Positions 13,235-22,464 of a stretch of 25,917 nt of DNA are shown one piece after another. The notes under the pieces were generated by a model, which worked only from the letters and a program-made list of their open reading frames with translations, searched no databases and had not been told where the DNA came from. Origin of the DNA: JAUNBG01 sp964442735 (GTDB lineage: Bacteria > Planctomycetota > Planctomycetia > Pirellulales > Thermoguttaceae); NCBI GenBank assembly GCA_964442735.1, contig CAYUAP010000074.1, positions 1 to 25,917 of the forward strand, read 5' to 3'. Positions within the stretch are counted from its first letter, which is position 1. Each line of letters begins with the position of its first letter. The position numbers and the translations under genes were made by a program.

Positions 13235-16200
13235 ATGAAAAACGTAAGATCAGAAAAGACGTCAGTCTGTGACAGGGCGTCTTCCTCGGTTGATTTCTTG
13301 TGTGGTCGAAGCGACTGTGGAGAATTGTTTGGAAATGGCGGGCGATATATTTCTTTACGGCGAGATCTTTCTTTACATCGTGGACTTCAACGCGCGGTAA
13401 ATAGAGGGAAGGAAATGTTTTGTTTATGGAGTTGTCTTGCGTTTTCCTTCTTTCGAGTCATGTTTTTACTTCTCTTGTTCTGCCAGGCGTTGTCCTGTGG
13501 CTTGGCGGTGGAAAATGGAATTCAAGCCACTGGAACTCTATCCACTGGAAATCAAGCCATTGGAACACTATCAGCGGCAGGTATTGATGCCATTACGATC
13601 TTTGCCGTTGATCGGGTGGGTGGAAATGATGTTCAACTCAATGAGAACGATGTTCCTGTAAAATCCACTTTTGAACTTTTCTGTTCTTCAGTGTTATATT
13701 CCTGGTTTTTTAGCACAATGTCGTTCCTTGTTTTGGTGATTTTGTGTGTTTTCCTTCTCTTTTATATGCGGTCGAGGAGGAAAGAGTATCAGATCGGAGT
13801 AATTTTTAACAGTTTTCCATTTCGTTTTTTTGTTATCAACAAAGAAGGTCGTATTCTTTTACACAATATTGGTAAAGGATCGCCGTTATTGACTGAAGAT
13901 GTACGAACACTTGACAATGTTATTCATGAAGGTGTTCGCCAGCTCATGATGGAAAAGACCCGGAAGGTGATTCAAACCGGGCATTCCGATATTGCAACAT
14001 ATGCCTTTGAGGAAGAGGAAACCCGATCCGCACTCATTTCCCGCTTGCCGGATACCTTATTCGGTTGTCCCGTCGCTATTTGGATTTCACAGGATATCAG
14101 TGAATTGCAGAAAACCCGTGATGAGGTGAAAGAGAAAGAGGATATTTATCACCGTATGCTTGATTCCATTGACGATGGTGTTATTTCAACCGATGAATCG
14201 GGGCGAATCGTCATGATGAACCCTGTCTCCGAAAGCGTGATTGGAGTCCAGGAAAAAGACGCGACTGGTTTAATTCACGATCAGGTATTCAAGATACTCA
14301 ATGCGGACAATGGTTTGCCTGTGACGTCGCCGATATGGAAAACACTCAAAACGGGTGAAACCACAGAGTTGAGCAATCATTCGAGTATCAGGTCAAGAGA
14401 CGGTTCTTCTCTACACTATATCTCGTATAAAGTGACTCCAATTCGGAATTTGCAGGGAAAACTTATCGGTTCCATTTTGGTATTTCATGACGTTACGGAA
14501 GAGTATCGGCACCGTAATGAAATGCAAAGAGAGCTTACAAACTGGAAAACTGCGGCCCGTATGGCGCATATCTATAATTTCCGTTTTAAAATATCGACAT
14601 GTGAAGTCTTTGGTAATGATAGCGTCGTAGAGATATGGCCGATCCGAAATGGTCGGGCCGTTCCGGCGAAAGAATGGATCTATTCAGAAGATTTACCCCA
14701 ATGGCGAAGTTCCTGTCAATCGGTACTGGAAGGCAAAAAACTTCAGGAGTCTTTTCAATACAGGGTTCTTCAAGAAGGAAACATGCGGTATTTCCGTGGT
14801 ATTATTCGTTGTGATCGGGAACATTCCGATGAAATGTACGGATTGATTCAGGAATTTACAGATGTTATTCGGGAACAGGAAAAACTGACGGCAACACAGA
14901 AATTTTGGTCGACTTTTGTTAATACGATTCCCGCCATGTTCTTTATCAAGTCTGTGTCGAAAGGCTTCCAATATCAGCAATGTAATGTGCGATTTGCGGA
15001 ATTTTATGGGCGGTCGTTAGAACAGATTATTGGCAAGACAGACGCAGATATCGCTCCAAGCAGCGAAGAGTTGGAACATTTCCGCAAAATCGATCAGAGT
15101 ATCATTGAAAGTGGTAAAACGCAGGATTTCTATGAGTCGGTGTATGGAAATGATGGTCAATGTCATTATGTGCATACGATTAAAACTCCTGCCAAGGATA
15201 TGGATGGTAATCCGATTTTGATCGGTATTTCCGTAGACGAAACCGAAGAACATACGCGTCGTGTTCAGTTACAGACTCTTTTGCGTAACTGGGATATTGT
15301 ATCGGATCTCGCACGGATTGTTACCTATCGAATCAATTACAAGACATGGGAAATAACCGGGAGTAAACTTCTCTCGGAATTCTGGCCTGCTAAAGACGGT
15401 AAAGCACTTGAGGCACGTGAATGGGTTTATCTGCCCGATGTCGGACTTTGTGAAGAAAATTATTCAGATGTTATTAGTGGAAAGCTCAATAAGGCAGTCT
15501 TCGTCTATCGGGTTGTTAAAGAAGACGGAATGCATTATTATCGTATTTTTGTCCATAAATTGCCTGAAAATCCCGATGAAATTACCGGTATAATCCAGGA
15601 TGTCACGCAGTTCATTGTTGTTCAGAATCAGAAGGACGCCTTACTTGCCATATGGCGTAAATTAGTCGATTCGGTCCCGGCTATTTTCTATATTAAAGAT
15701 ATTGACAACGATTTCCGCTATTTGCAGTGCAGTCGTAAAATTGTCGAAATTTTTGACCGCGAACCGGAAGATATTATCGGTCATTCCGATATGGAACTCT
15801 TTTTCAGTCGTCAAGACGCGAATTTGATTCGGAATAATGATATTCAAGTGATGATCTCCGGTGAAACGCAAAAAATGGTTGAATTACTTCAGGATTACAA
15901 GGGAATGGTTCATCGTTTTGAATCGACCAAAATTCCTGCGAAAAACGAATTTGGACATTCCATTTTAATCGGAATGACTTTGGAAGTTACTGAAATGCAG
16001 GAACTTCTGGAAATACGTAATGTTATTTCCACCGCGTTCGAAATACTCTTCTCCGTCGTTGATCTTGCCGAAGGACTTCGGAGTATTTTGAAACAGGTTT
16101 GCGATTTTATCGGCTTTTCACGTGCCTATATTTCCTTTCTCGATGATACCACAAATACGATACACATTTATACAAGCTATATTCCGGAAGGTGAAACCTC

Positions 16201-17710
16201 TCTCTTTAATAGCCTGATATTTCCTATTGATGAGGCAAGACGAGCGCCATGGTATCAAATTCTGAACGATTCCAATCGGGAAAGTGTTTTCGATTGCGAT
16301 TTTTCCAGCGAGGAAGACCGTAAAAGAGCACAAATTCACTGTCCTGCTATTTTGGCAAAATATCAAGATTGTGATATTCGCGGTGCCCATATCAATTATA
16401 TCAACGTCGATGGTACTCCTTGGGGAAGTGTTGGTTTTATTACACAAAATGGACCACTCAAAAAGCTTTCGAAAAATGAAACCCGAATGTTGGAGATGAT
16501 CGCCCATATTATTGAGTTGGCTATCTATCATAAAAAAGTCTATGAAAAGATGGAAATTGCGGCCAAAGAAGCTCAGGCGGCGAATAAGGCGAAAAGCTTC
16601 TTCCTGGCTTCCATGAGTCATGAAATTCGAACACCTTTGAATGCGGTGATTGGATTTGCCGATATGTTGCGGGACGAAAATTTGGATCCCGTTCTGCAAC
16701 AGGAATATCTGTCTAATATTACCTTTGCAGGGAATGCTCTGCTTCAGATGATCAATGATATCCTGGATCTTTCGAAACTGGAAGCAGGTCAAGTCGTTTT
16801 CGTAACGGAAAAAACAGATATGGCAGACTTCTGTTATAAAATAGCATCGTTATTCACTCATAGTGCCGATCTGAAGAATTTGAAATTGACTTCTACTGTT
16901 GCCGATATGCCTCAAGTGTATCTTGATCAGTTGCGAATGCGTCAGATATTGTTCAATCTGGTAGGAAACGCGATCAAGTTCACAAGTACGGGAGGAGTCA
17001 AGATCGTTGTGGACTTCGAGCCGGTTTTAAAAGATGAATGTACCTTGTTCCTCAGTGTTGCCGATACTGGAATGGGGGTTGCTTCCGAAGACTGTTCCCG
17101 TCTTTTCGAACCTTTTGTTCAATTGACCCGAATGCGGGGAACCAATTCCATCAATAATGGAACCGGACTTGGATTGCCCATCGTCAAAAAAATGTTGACA
17201 CAGATGGGTGGAACAATTACCTTGGACAGTATCATCGGCAAGGGGTCGATTTTCAAAATAACGATTCCTCATGTCAAGATGGATCCGATTCCTGTATCCA
17301 GTGGACCATCGGAAAATCCCGTTATGGCATTGTGTCCGTCCGATGAGGCTCCCCGTATCCTGTTGGTTGATGATATGGCTGTTAATTTAAAAATCCTTTC
17401 TTCCATCTTAAAACGTTTACAGGTTTACCACGAAACAGCTTCCTCCGGTAAATACGCCTTGGAATTGCTTAAACATGGATGTTTCAATATCGTCATGACC
17501 GATCTTGTGATGCCGGAAATGAACGGAGAAGAACTTGCAAGAATAATTCGGGCAACTCCCGAATATTCCAATATCAAAATAGCTGTTATTACGGCGGAAC
17601 ATGACCAATCCACTTATGATCGGACTTTGTTTGATCGTATCATGGAAAAGCCGATTTCACGTAATGCAATGTATGATTGTATATTTATGGGTAGTGAACA
17701 TGAACAATGA
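13235..17710 (+). CDS. Hybrid sensor histidine kinase with six PAS-type domains, GAF and receiver
   Basis: A 1491-aa membrane hybrid kinase. TM helices are at about 66-90 and 155-177, enclosing a short periplasmic loop. Then come a PAS-like domain (about 184-290), PAS (303-425), a PAS pair (435-545 and 556-675), a second PAS pair (686-795 and 806-920) and GAF (about 928-1095). HisKA follows with FLASMSHEIRTPLNAVIGF (phosphoacceptor H1129), then HATPase with FNLVGNAIKF, VADTGMG and GTGLGLPIVKK intact, and a C-terminal receiver with D1379/D1380, phosphoacceptor D1423 in MTDLVMPEMNGEE, and K1472. All catalytic motifs are present, so it should autophosphorylate and pass phosphate to its own receiver. 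The start is uncertain: ATG 13235 has AAGGA upstream, but M61 (ATG 13415) follows GAGGGAAGGA and would begin directly before TM1. It overlaps the next kinase gene by 11 bp. Confidence 0.9.
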   Translation: MKNVRSEKTSVCDRASSSVDFLCGRSDCGELFGNGGRYISLRRDLSLHRGLQRAVNRGKEMFCLWSCLAFSFFRVMFLLLLFCQALSCGLAVENGIQATGTLSTGNQAIGTLSAAGIDAITIFAVDRVGGNDVQLNENDVPVKSTFELFCSSVLYSWFFSTMSFLVLVILCVFLLFYMRSRRKEYQIGVIFNSFPFRFFVINKEGRILLHNIGKGSPLLTEDVRTLDNVIHEGVRQLMMEKTRKVIQTGHSDIATYAFEEEETRSALISRLPDTLFGCPVAIWISQDISELQKTRDEVKEKEDIYHRMLDSIDDGVISTDESGRIVMMNPVSESVIGVQEKDATGLIHDQVFKILNADNGLPVTSPIWKTLKTGETTELSNHSSIRSRDGSSLHYISYKVTPIRNLQGKLIGSILVFHDVTEEYRHRNEMQRELTNWKTAARMAHIYNFRFKISTCEVFGNDSVVEIWPIRNGRAVPAKEWIYSEDLPQWRSSCQSVLEGKKLQESFQYRVLQEGNMRYFRGIIRCDREHSDEMYGLIQEFTDVIREQEKLTATQKFWSTFVNTIPAMFFIKSVSKGFQYQQCNVRFAEFYGRSLEQIIGKTDADIAPSSEELEHFRKIDQSIIESGKTQDFYESVYGNDGQCHYVHTIKTPAKDMDGNPILIGISVDETEEHTRRVQLQTLLRNWDIVSDLARIVTYRINYKTWEITGSKLLSEFWPAKDGKALEAREWVYLPDVGLCEENYSDVISGKLNKAVFVYRVVKEDGMHYYRIFVHKLPENPDEITGIIQDVTQFIVVQNQKDALLAIWRKLVDSVPAIFYIKDIDNDFRYLQCSRKIVEIFDREPEDIIGHSDMELFFSRQDANLIRNNDIQVMISGETQKMVELLQDYKGMVHRFESTKIPAKNEFGHSILIGMTLEVTEMQELLEIRNVISTAFEILFSVVDLAEGLRSILKQVCDFIGFSRAYISFLDDTTNTIHIYTSYIPEGETSLFNSLIFPIDEARRAPWYQILNDSNRESVFDCDFSSEEDRKRAQIHCPAILAKYQDCDIRGAHINYINVDGTPWGSVGFITQNGPLKKLSKNETRMLEMIAHIIELAIYHKKVYEKMEIAAKEAQAANKAKSFFLASMSHEIRTPLNAVIGFADMLRDENLDPVLQQEYLSNITFAGNALLQMINDILDLSKLEAGQVVFVTEKTDMADFCYKIASLFTHSADLKNLKLTSTVADMPQVYLDQLRMRQILFNLVGNAIKFTSTGGVKIVVDFEPVLKDECTLFLSVADTGMGVASEDCSRLFEPFVQLTRMRGTNSINNGTGLGLPIVKKMLTQMGGTITLDSIIGKGSIFKITIPHVKMDPIPVSSGPSENPVMALCPSDEAPRILLVDDMAVNLKILSSILKRLQVYHETASSGKYALELLKHGCFNIVMTDLVMPEMNGEELARIIRATPEYSNIKIAVITAEHDQSTYDRTLFDRIMEKPISRNAMYDCIFMGSEHEQ

Positions 17711-19403
17711 AAATTCCCTGGAAAAACTCCGTGAAATGGCCATTCAATTGCTGGAAAGTCAACCTTCCAGTGTGGAACTCAATATATGGGGTAATAATGT
17801 TAAAGATCTCCTGCAAGAATTGAATATTTATCATATTGAGTTGGAGCATCAAAACAACGAACTTGAACGCGTGGAAAGAGAGCTTGCCGTTTCACGGGAT
17901 GAGTATGTTGAGTTGTTCGAAAACGCTCCGATAGGGTGTGTTATCATCGATCGGGAAGGCAAAATTTGTAAATTGAATCGAACGTTCATCGACCGTTTTG
18001 TCCCTTTGCATAAAAAGGATGTCTGCTATGAAGGAATAAGTTTCAGCGAATTTATTTGTCCGGAATTTCAAAACTCTTTTTATCTCTATTGTCATATGTT
18101 GAACAAGCCGGGCGTTCCACTTCCACTGGAACTCAAACTTTATGACCGGTTCAACAATCCCTGTTATGTTATGATTACGGCAGGAGCCCGCAGTAAAGAT
18201 CCCCAGTATTATCGGTTGGCCATCAGTGATATTTCCATGCAGAAAAAGCTGGAGACACAACTTGTTATGGCACGAGATAAAGCCGAAGAAAATGACAGGA
18301 AAAAGTCCCTGTTCCTCACCAATGTCAGTCATGCCATGCGGACTCCTTTAACTACGATTATCGGATTTATCGAACTGCTTGATAATCAGCATCTCAATTA
18401 CAATACCATGAACGAGTATTTCGATGCGATTAAACTGGCGGGAAAAATGTTGATGTCGTTAACCAATGAAATCATGGAACTCTCGACTCTGGAAAACGGT
18501 ACGGTTCCGTTACAGTTTTCCAATACCAATGTCAAGAAGATATGCGACGAACTTGTTACTTTGGTTCAAAGGGAAATCAAGGCCAAGAATGTTCTGATTC
18601 GGAATGAAATGGAAAAAATTCCTGTTTTATGGACTGATCAAATTCGATTACAACAGATGATATTCGCCATTCTAAAACATGCTGCTGAAAACGCAATGGA
18701 AGGAACCGTGGTCATTCGCGGACAATATGTTTCCAACGATAAGGTGGCCGGGTTCCTCCGTCTTGAATTTTCCGGACGAAATATCTTCTCCGGCGAATCC
18801 AATCTTGATATGTCTATCCAAAGAAAACCGGTCGCTCTGAATTGTGCCGGACTTGATTTTTTCCTGGCTCGTCAGATCATCAAAATGTTGAATGGCAAGA
18901 TGATTTGGATTCATCCACTTGATTCTCTTCGTGTGGAAATCCCCATTAAAATTTCCTATAGTACAGCCCCTTTCAATAATGAAGAGCGAAAGAAAACTGA
19001 TGTTCAATTTTCTCCCCGGACTTGTCTCCTCGTTGACGATGTGGTTATGAATCTGAAAGTGCTTAGTGCCATCATTAAATTGATGAATTGTGTGCCAACT
19101 CTCGCTAATTCCGCACAGGAAGCTCTTGAACTCATCAAAAAAAATCACTATGATTTCATTATGACCGACTTGTGGATGCCCGAAATGAATGGCGAAGAAC
19201 TAGCCAGTATGGTTCGACAGGATCATGAATACGACGATATTCCCATCTTCGCCGTAACTGCCGACGTTGAATATAATAATAATTTCGATATGGACTTTTT
19301 CGAAAAAACCATCATCAAGCCTGTTAACATCGATAAAATTAAAAAATTGTTTGTCACGATGGAAGCGGAGTCACAAGTTAAAGGTTTAAAAGAATCAGAA
19401 TAA
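17700..19403 (+). CDS. Hybrid histidine kinase-like protein with degenerate ATPase domain (pseudokinase)
   Basis: A 567-aa cytoplasmic protein: N-terminal helical/coiled region (about 30-70), PAS (about 70-180), HisKA-like helix with LFLTNVSHAMRTPLTTIIGF (H211), ATPase-like domain (about 270-420) and receiver (441-560; D446/D447, D490 in MTDLWMPEMNGEE, K540). Compared with its neighbour, the ATPase domain lacks every ATP-binding box. The N box FNLVGNAIKF reads FAILKHAAEN (322-331); the G1 DxGxG is replaced by EFSGRNIFSG; the G2 GTGLGLPIV is replaced by NCAGLDFFLA. The acidic residue after the phospho-His is Ala (HAMRTP, not HEIRTP). Autokinase activity is therefore unlikely, while the receiver is intact. 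The ATG at 17700 was chosen; it overlaps the previous gene by 11 bp, implying coupling. A probable scaffold or regulator of the upstream kinase. Confidence 0.85.
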   Translation: MNNENSLEKLREMAIQLLESQPSSVELNIWGNNVKDLLQELNIYHIELEHQNNELERVERELAVSRDEYVELFENAPIGCVIIDREGKICKLNRTFIDRFVPLHKKDVCYEGISFSEFICPEFQNSFYLYCHMLNKPGVPLPLELKLYDRFNNPCYVMITAGARSKDPQYYRLAISDISMQKKLETQLVMARDKAEENDRKKSLFLTNVSHAMRTPLTTIIGFIELLDNQHLNYNTMNEYFDAIKLAGKMLMSLTNEIMELSTLENGTVPLQFSNTNVKKICDELVTLVQREIKAKNVLIRNEMEKIPVLWTDQIRLQQMIFAILKHAAENAMEGTVVIRGQYVSNDKVAGFLRLEFSGRNIFSGESNLDMSIQRKPVALNCAGLDFFLARQIIKMLNGKMIWIHPLDSLRVEIPIKISYSTAPFNNEERKKTDVQFSPRTCLLVDDVVMNLKVLSAIIKLMNCVPTLANSAQEALELIKKNHYDFIMTDLWMPEMNGEELASMVRQDHEYDDIPIFAVTADVEYNNNFDMDFFEKTIIKPVNIDKIKKLFVTMEAESQVKGLKESE

Positions 19404-19415
19404 GGAACTTCTAAA

Positions 19416-21251
19416 ATGAATGAAGTAAAAGAGGAAATTGTAAAGGACCCGGAAGAGAAAACAGAAATCGCCGAAGCTACGAATATTACGGAAACAAAAA
19501 CAGACTCTGTAGATCTCAACGCGGAATCGTCAGAAACGGACATGGACGCGAAAGGGAAGACGACCGACTCGGCCTATATCGAAAACACGGAAGCTGGAGG
19601 AGTCAATAAGAATCAGGCGAAATTCCCCATTGTTGGTATTGGAGCTTCCGCAGGTGGTCTGGAAGCGTTACAGGAATTCTTCGATAACATGATTCCGGAT
19701 CCGGGTGCGGCTTTTGTTGTGATTCAACATCTTTCGCCCGACTATAAAAGTTTTATGGGGGAATTGCTCGGACGCCATACCACGATTCCGATTCAGGTCG
19801 TTGAGGACAAGACGAAGATCGAGATCAATCATATTTATCTTATTCCTCCCAAAATGAATATGACGATTCGCGGCGGTATGCTGTATTTAAAGGAAATTAT
19901 TGGTCGAAGCCTTAATTTGCCGATCGATATTTTCTTTCGGTCTCTGGCCGAGGATCAGCAGAATAACGCGGTCGGTATCATTCTGTCCGGTACTGGTTCC
20001 GATGGTACTCTCGGTATTCGAGCCATTAAGGAATTCGGTGGCGTTACCATGGTTCAAGACGACCAGACCGCTAAATTCGATGGTATGCCCCGAAGTTCCA
20101 TTTCTACCGGTATGGTCGATCTCGTCCTTTCTCCTGACGATCTGGCCAAAGAACTTGCCAGTTACATCAAACACCCGATTATTAATCATACCAGTACGGT
20201 CGAAGATCAGTTGATGCAGAACCAAAGTCTGTTTAACAAGATCATCGCTATTTTGCACGAAGCTAAAAATGTTGACTTTTCCACCTATAAACAAAATACA
20301 ATCATACGTCGTCTCGAAAAACGTATTTCCATTAACCGGTTCGTCAAGGTTATCGATTATGTTTCCTATTTGGCCGCAACCCCCAAGGAAATTAGTGCCT
20401 TGTTCAATGATTTGCTTATTGGTGTAACACGCTTCTTCCGCGATGAAAAAGCGTTCGAAGTGCTCGCCGATTCCATTCTCCCCTCTGTCATTGAAAAGCA
20501 TACGGACAAGAGCGAAATTCGTGTTTGGGTTCCCGGTTGCTCCACCGGGGAAGAAGCCTATACTATTGCGATCCTTATTAAAGATTATATGCTCAAAAAC
20601 AGCATTCTCAACGATGTCAAAATATTTGCCACTGATATCGACGAAGATTCGTTAAATTATGCAGGAACCGGGTTCTATCCGAATAATATCTCCGCCGATG
20701 TGCCTCCGAAATATCTCGCAAAATATTTCGTTCGACATGACAACGGTTACCAAATCAATGACAATATTCGTCGTATGATTATTTTCGCGCGCCATAATGT
20801 GATTGACGAACCGCCATTCTCTAAACTCAATATGGTTTCCTGCCGTAATCTTTTGATCTATATCGACATTGAAACACAACAGAAAATCCTGTCAACGTTC
20901 CATGTCTGTCTGAAGCCCGATGGCATTTTATTTCTCGGATCCAGTGAATCGCTCGGTAAATTAACTGATGGTTTCGATATCCTTGACAGTAAAGCGAAAA
21001 TCTTCAAGAAACGAAATCGGTTCAAGCCCGAATTCTATCCCACTTCTTCCATGAGTATGCCACTTCATCGAAATCGAACCGAATCGTCCCTTCAAAATAC
21101 GGGTAACCTGCTGAAACAGGGAAGTCGTCACCTGAGCTACGTTTTCGAAGATATCGTCAACGCGTTTTTGCCCCCTTCGGTAATCATCGATTCCAATTAT
21201 AATGTTCTTTACTTTATTCGAAACGCAGGCGAATTCCTCCAGTTGCCCTAG
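19416..21251 (+). CDS. CheB-CheR fusion protein, N-terminal part (ends at in-frame TAG)
   Basis: 611 aa: an acidic, disordered N-terminus (1-70), then a CheB methylesterase domain (about 71-255) with GIGASAGG (S78), IQHLSP (H105) and SGTGSDGTLG (D196), which is the complete Ser-His-Asp triad. CheR N-terminal helices follow (about 268-325), then the CheR methyltransferase domain (about 330-530) with WVPGCSTGEEAY (SAM loop) and FATDIDEDSL. CheR methylates and CheB demethylates glutamates of chemoreceptors; in CheB-CheR-PAS fusions beside kinases the targets are usually unknown. The frame runs into TAG at 21249-21251 after NAGEFLQLP and continues in frame into the coiled-coil/PAS ORF, so the two are probably one gene with a nonsense codon. 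AAGGAA precedes ATG 19416; the gap to the previous gene is 12 nt. Confidence 0.88.
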   Translation: MNEVKEEIVKDPEEKTEIAEATNITETKTDSVDLNAESSETDMDAKGKTTDSAYIENTEAGGVNKNQAKFPIVGIGASAGGLEALQEFFDNMIPDPGAAFVVIQHLSPDYKSFMGELLGRHTTIPIQVVEDKTKIEINHIYLIPPKMNMTIRGGMLYLKEIIGRSLNLPIDIFFRSLAEDQQNNAVGIILSGTGSDGTLGIRAIKEFGGVTMVQDDQTAKFDGMPRSSISTGMVDLVLSPDDLAKELASYIKHPIINHTSTVEDQLMQNQSLFNKIIAILHEAKNVDFSTYKQNTIIRRLEKRISINRFVKVIDYVSYLAATPKEISALFNDLLIGVTRFFRDEKAFEVLADSILPSVIEKHTDKSEIRVWVPGCSTGEEAYTIAILIKDYMLKNSILNDVKIFATDIDEDSLNYAGTGFYPNNISADVPPKYLAKYFVRHDNGYQINDNIRRMIIFARHNVIDEPPFSKLNMVSCRNLLIYIDIETQQKILSTFHVCLKPDGILFLGSSESLGKLTDGFDILDSKAKIFKKRNRFKPEFYPTSSMSMPLHRNRTESSLQNTGNLLKQGSRHLSYVFEDIVNAFLPPSVIIDSNYNVLYFIRNAGEFLQLP

Positions 21252-21257
21252 GGGGAA

Positions 21258-22121
21258 ATGACCTCGAATCTTCTCAAAATGCTCCCGAAGGAAATCGGAG
21301 TGGCCGTATCAAGTGTCATTCGTCGTGCCGAGAAAAAGAGCGGTGAAATTATCTCCATGGAAATGGTGACACAAAAACAGCAGTTGAATATTATCTGCAA
21401 ACGGGTTATTACTTCCGATGATGATTTCCCTTGTTATTATATCAGTTTCGCGGAAGAGCCTGTTAAGGACATTACGCCCATCGATAAAAAGAGTATTCCA
21501 ATCGACCTGACCAATCAGTATCAGGAACGAATTGAAGAACTCGAACGAGAAATTCAACACAAAAACGAAAGCCTTCAGGCAACGGTTGAAGAACTCGAAA
21601 CAAGTAACGAAGAATTACAGTCAAGTAACGAAGAACTTATTGCCAGTAATGAAGAATTGCAGAGTACAAACGAGGAATTGCAGTCGGTCAACGAAGAACT
21701 TTATACGGTCAATGCCGAACATCTGCGAAAGATCGAGGAAATGACCGAGTTGAATTCCGACTATGACAACTTGTTGAGTAATACCCGAATCGGAACAATG
21801 TTTCTCGATAAGAATTTGGTCATTCGTAAAGTCAGTAAGGTCGCTAGCGATATCACGAATATCCTTCAGGCGGATGTTGGACGTCCTATCCATCATTTGG
21901 CGTTGAGATCACTTTATTCGACCTTCTTGAATGACATTGATTCCGTGAATGATACCTTGCAGAGTATCGAACGTGAATTGTCGTACCAGGATAAAGTGTA
22001 CTTCATGCGAATGGTTCCCTATCGTGCCCAGGGAAATCTGGTCAAGGGAATTATTATCACGTTCATTGAATTCTTCGCCCTAAAAGGTTCTTCTGAAAAA
22101 TCCACCACCGAAGAAAAGTAA
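21258..22121 (+). CDS. C-terminal coiled-coil/PAS part of the CheB-CheR-PAS protein
   Basis: A 287-aa ORF in the same frame as the CheB-CheR ORF, separated only by TAG GGG GAA. Residues 1-90 (TSNLLKMLPKEIGVAVSSVI) match the post-CheR region normally joined to it in CheB-CheR-PAS proteins. Residues about 88-160 are the hallmark linker with repeated SNEELQS/TNEELQS words, a parallel coiled coil; about 165-275 is a PAS domain (NTRIGTMFLDKNLVIRKVS). GGGGG just before ATG 21258 might allow reinitiation, so both halves could be made. The normal family continuation into further PAS or kinase domains is absent. It is the last gene of the operon, followed by a hairpin. Confidence 0.8.
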   Translation: MTSNLLKMLPKEIGVAVSSVIRRAEKKSGEIISMEMVTQKQQLNIICKRVITSDDDFPCYYISFAEEPVKDITPIDKKSIPIDLTNQYQERIEELEREIQHKNESLQATVEELETSNEELQSSNEELIASNEELQSTNEELQSVNEELYTVNAEHLRKIEEMTELNSDYDNLLSNTRIGTMFLDKNLVIRKVSKVASDITNILQADVGRPIHHLALRSLYSTFLNDIDSVNDTLQSIERELSYQDKVYFMRMVPYRAQGNLVKGIIITFIEFFALKGSSEKSTTEEK

Positions 22122-22131
22122 TTATAAGCCC

Positions 22132-22160
22132 CCTTGGAGTTTTACGAAAATGCTCCAAGG
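22132..22160. terminator. Strong hairpin after the sensory operon
   Basis: CCTTGGAG (22132-22139) pairs perfectly with CTCCAAGG (22153-22160), and TTTT/AAAA inside the loop can extend it. No T-run follows, so it may be an mRNA 3'-end stabiliser or a factor-dependent terminator rather than an intrinsic one. It starts 10 bp after the stop codon. Confidence 0.6.
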
Positions 22161-22368
22161 TAACTGCCATCCTGTTTAAGGGTCTTATTGGGATATTGCA
22201 CCTGAATAAAAAACGTTGTAAAATAATTTTCTCGTCCAAAGATCTCGTCAAGCATGACCTTCAAACAAGGCGCACTGAATTTGTGCGAAGTGCAAGTTGT
22301 TTTGTACTAAAAGCCTAAAGCCAATGGAAGGAAGCAGATCGCTATTTTATTTTTTTGCTATTTTCTTG

Positions 22369-22396
22369 TTGAAATTCATAATGTTTTAATTATAAT
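22369..22396 (+). promoter_or_regulatory. Sigma70-type promoter for the double sulfatase
   Basis: TTGAAA (22369-22374), 16 bp, perfect TATAAT (22391-22396). It ends 68 bp upstream of the sulfatase ATG, which has AAAGGA 9 nt before it. Confidence 0.6.
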
Positions 22397-22464
22397 ACTA
22401 TTAAATGGGTGGCGTAACCTGTAAATAATTACTATTTCAGGTACTTAACAAAAGGAATTACTTT

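Larger units (their letters stand above)
22122..22464. other. Intergenic between sensory operon and sulfatase
   Basis: 343 bp. It holds the hairpin at 22132-22160 and the promoter at 22369-22396. Nothing else is recognised and no family A or B repeat is present. Confidence 0.6.

Noticed and set aside
13523..13572. CAAGCCACTGGAACTCTATC repeated 30 bp later with two changes
   Set aside because: It lies in the periplasmic loop of the hybrid kinase (repeated GTLSTGNQA-like peptide); a small local duplication without evident function.
16118..16792. A 224-codon minus-strand open frame inside the hybrid kinase
   Set aside because: It is opposite the GAF and HisKA domains with intact motifs; no start signals or motifs of its own.
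17601..17699. An upstream extension of the second kinase by 33 residues
   Set aside because: It would overlap the receiver domain of the first kinase in another frame by over 100 bp; the ATG at 17700 gives a normal 11-bp overlap.
21601..21720. Repeated AGTAACGAAGAA-type DNA words that look like a tandem repeat
   Set aside because: They encode the well-known SNEELQS coiled-coil linker of CheB-CheR-PAS proteins; the repetition is protein-level.
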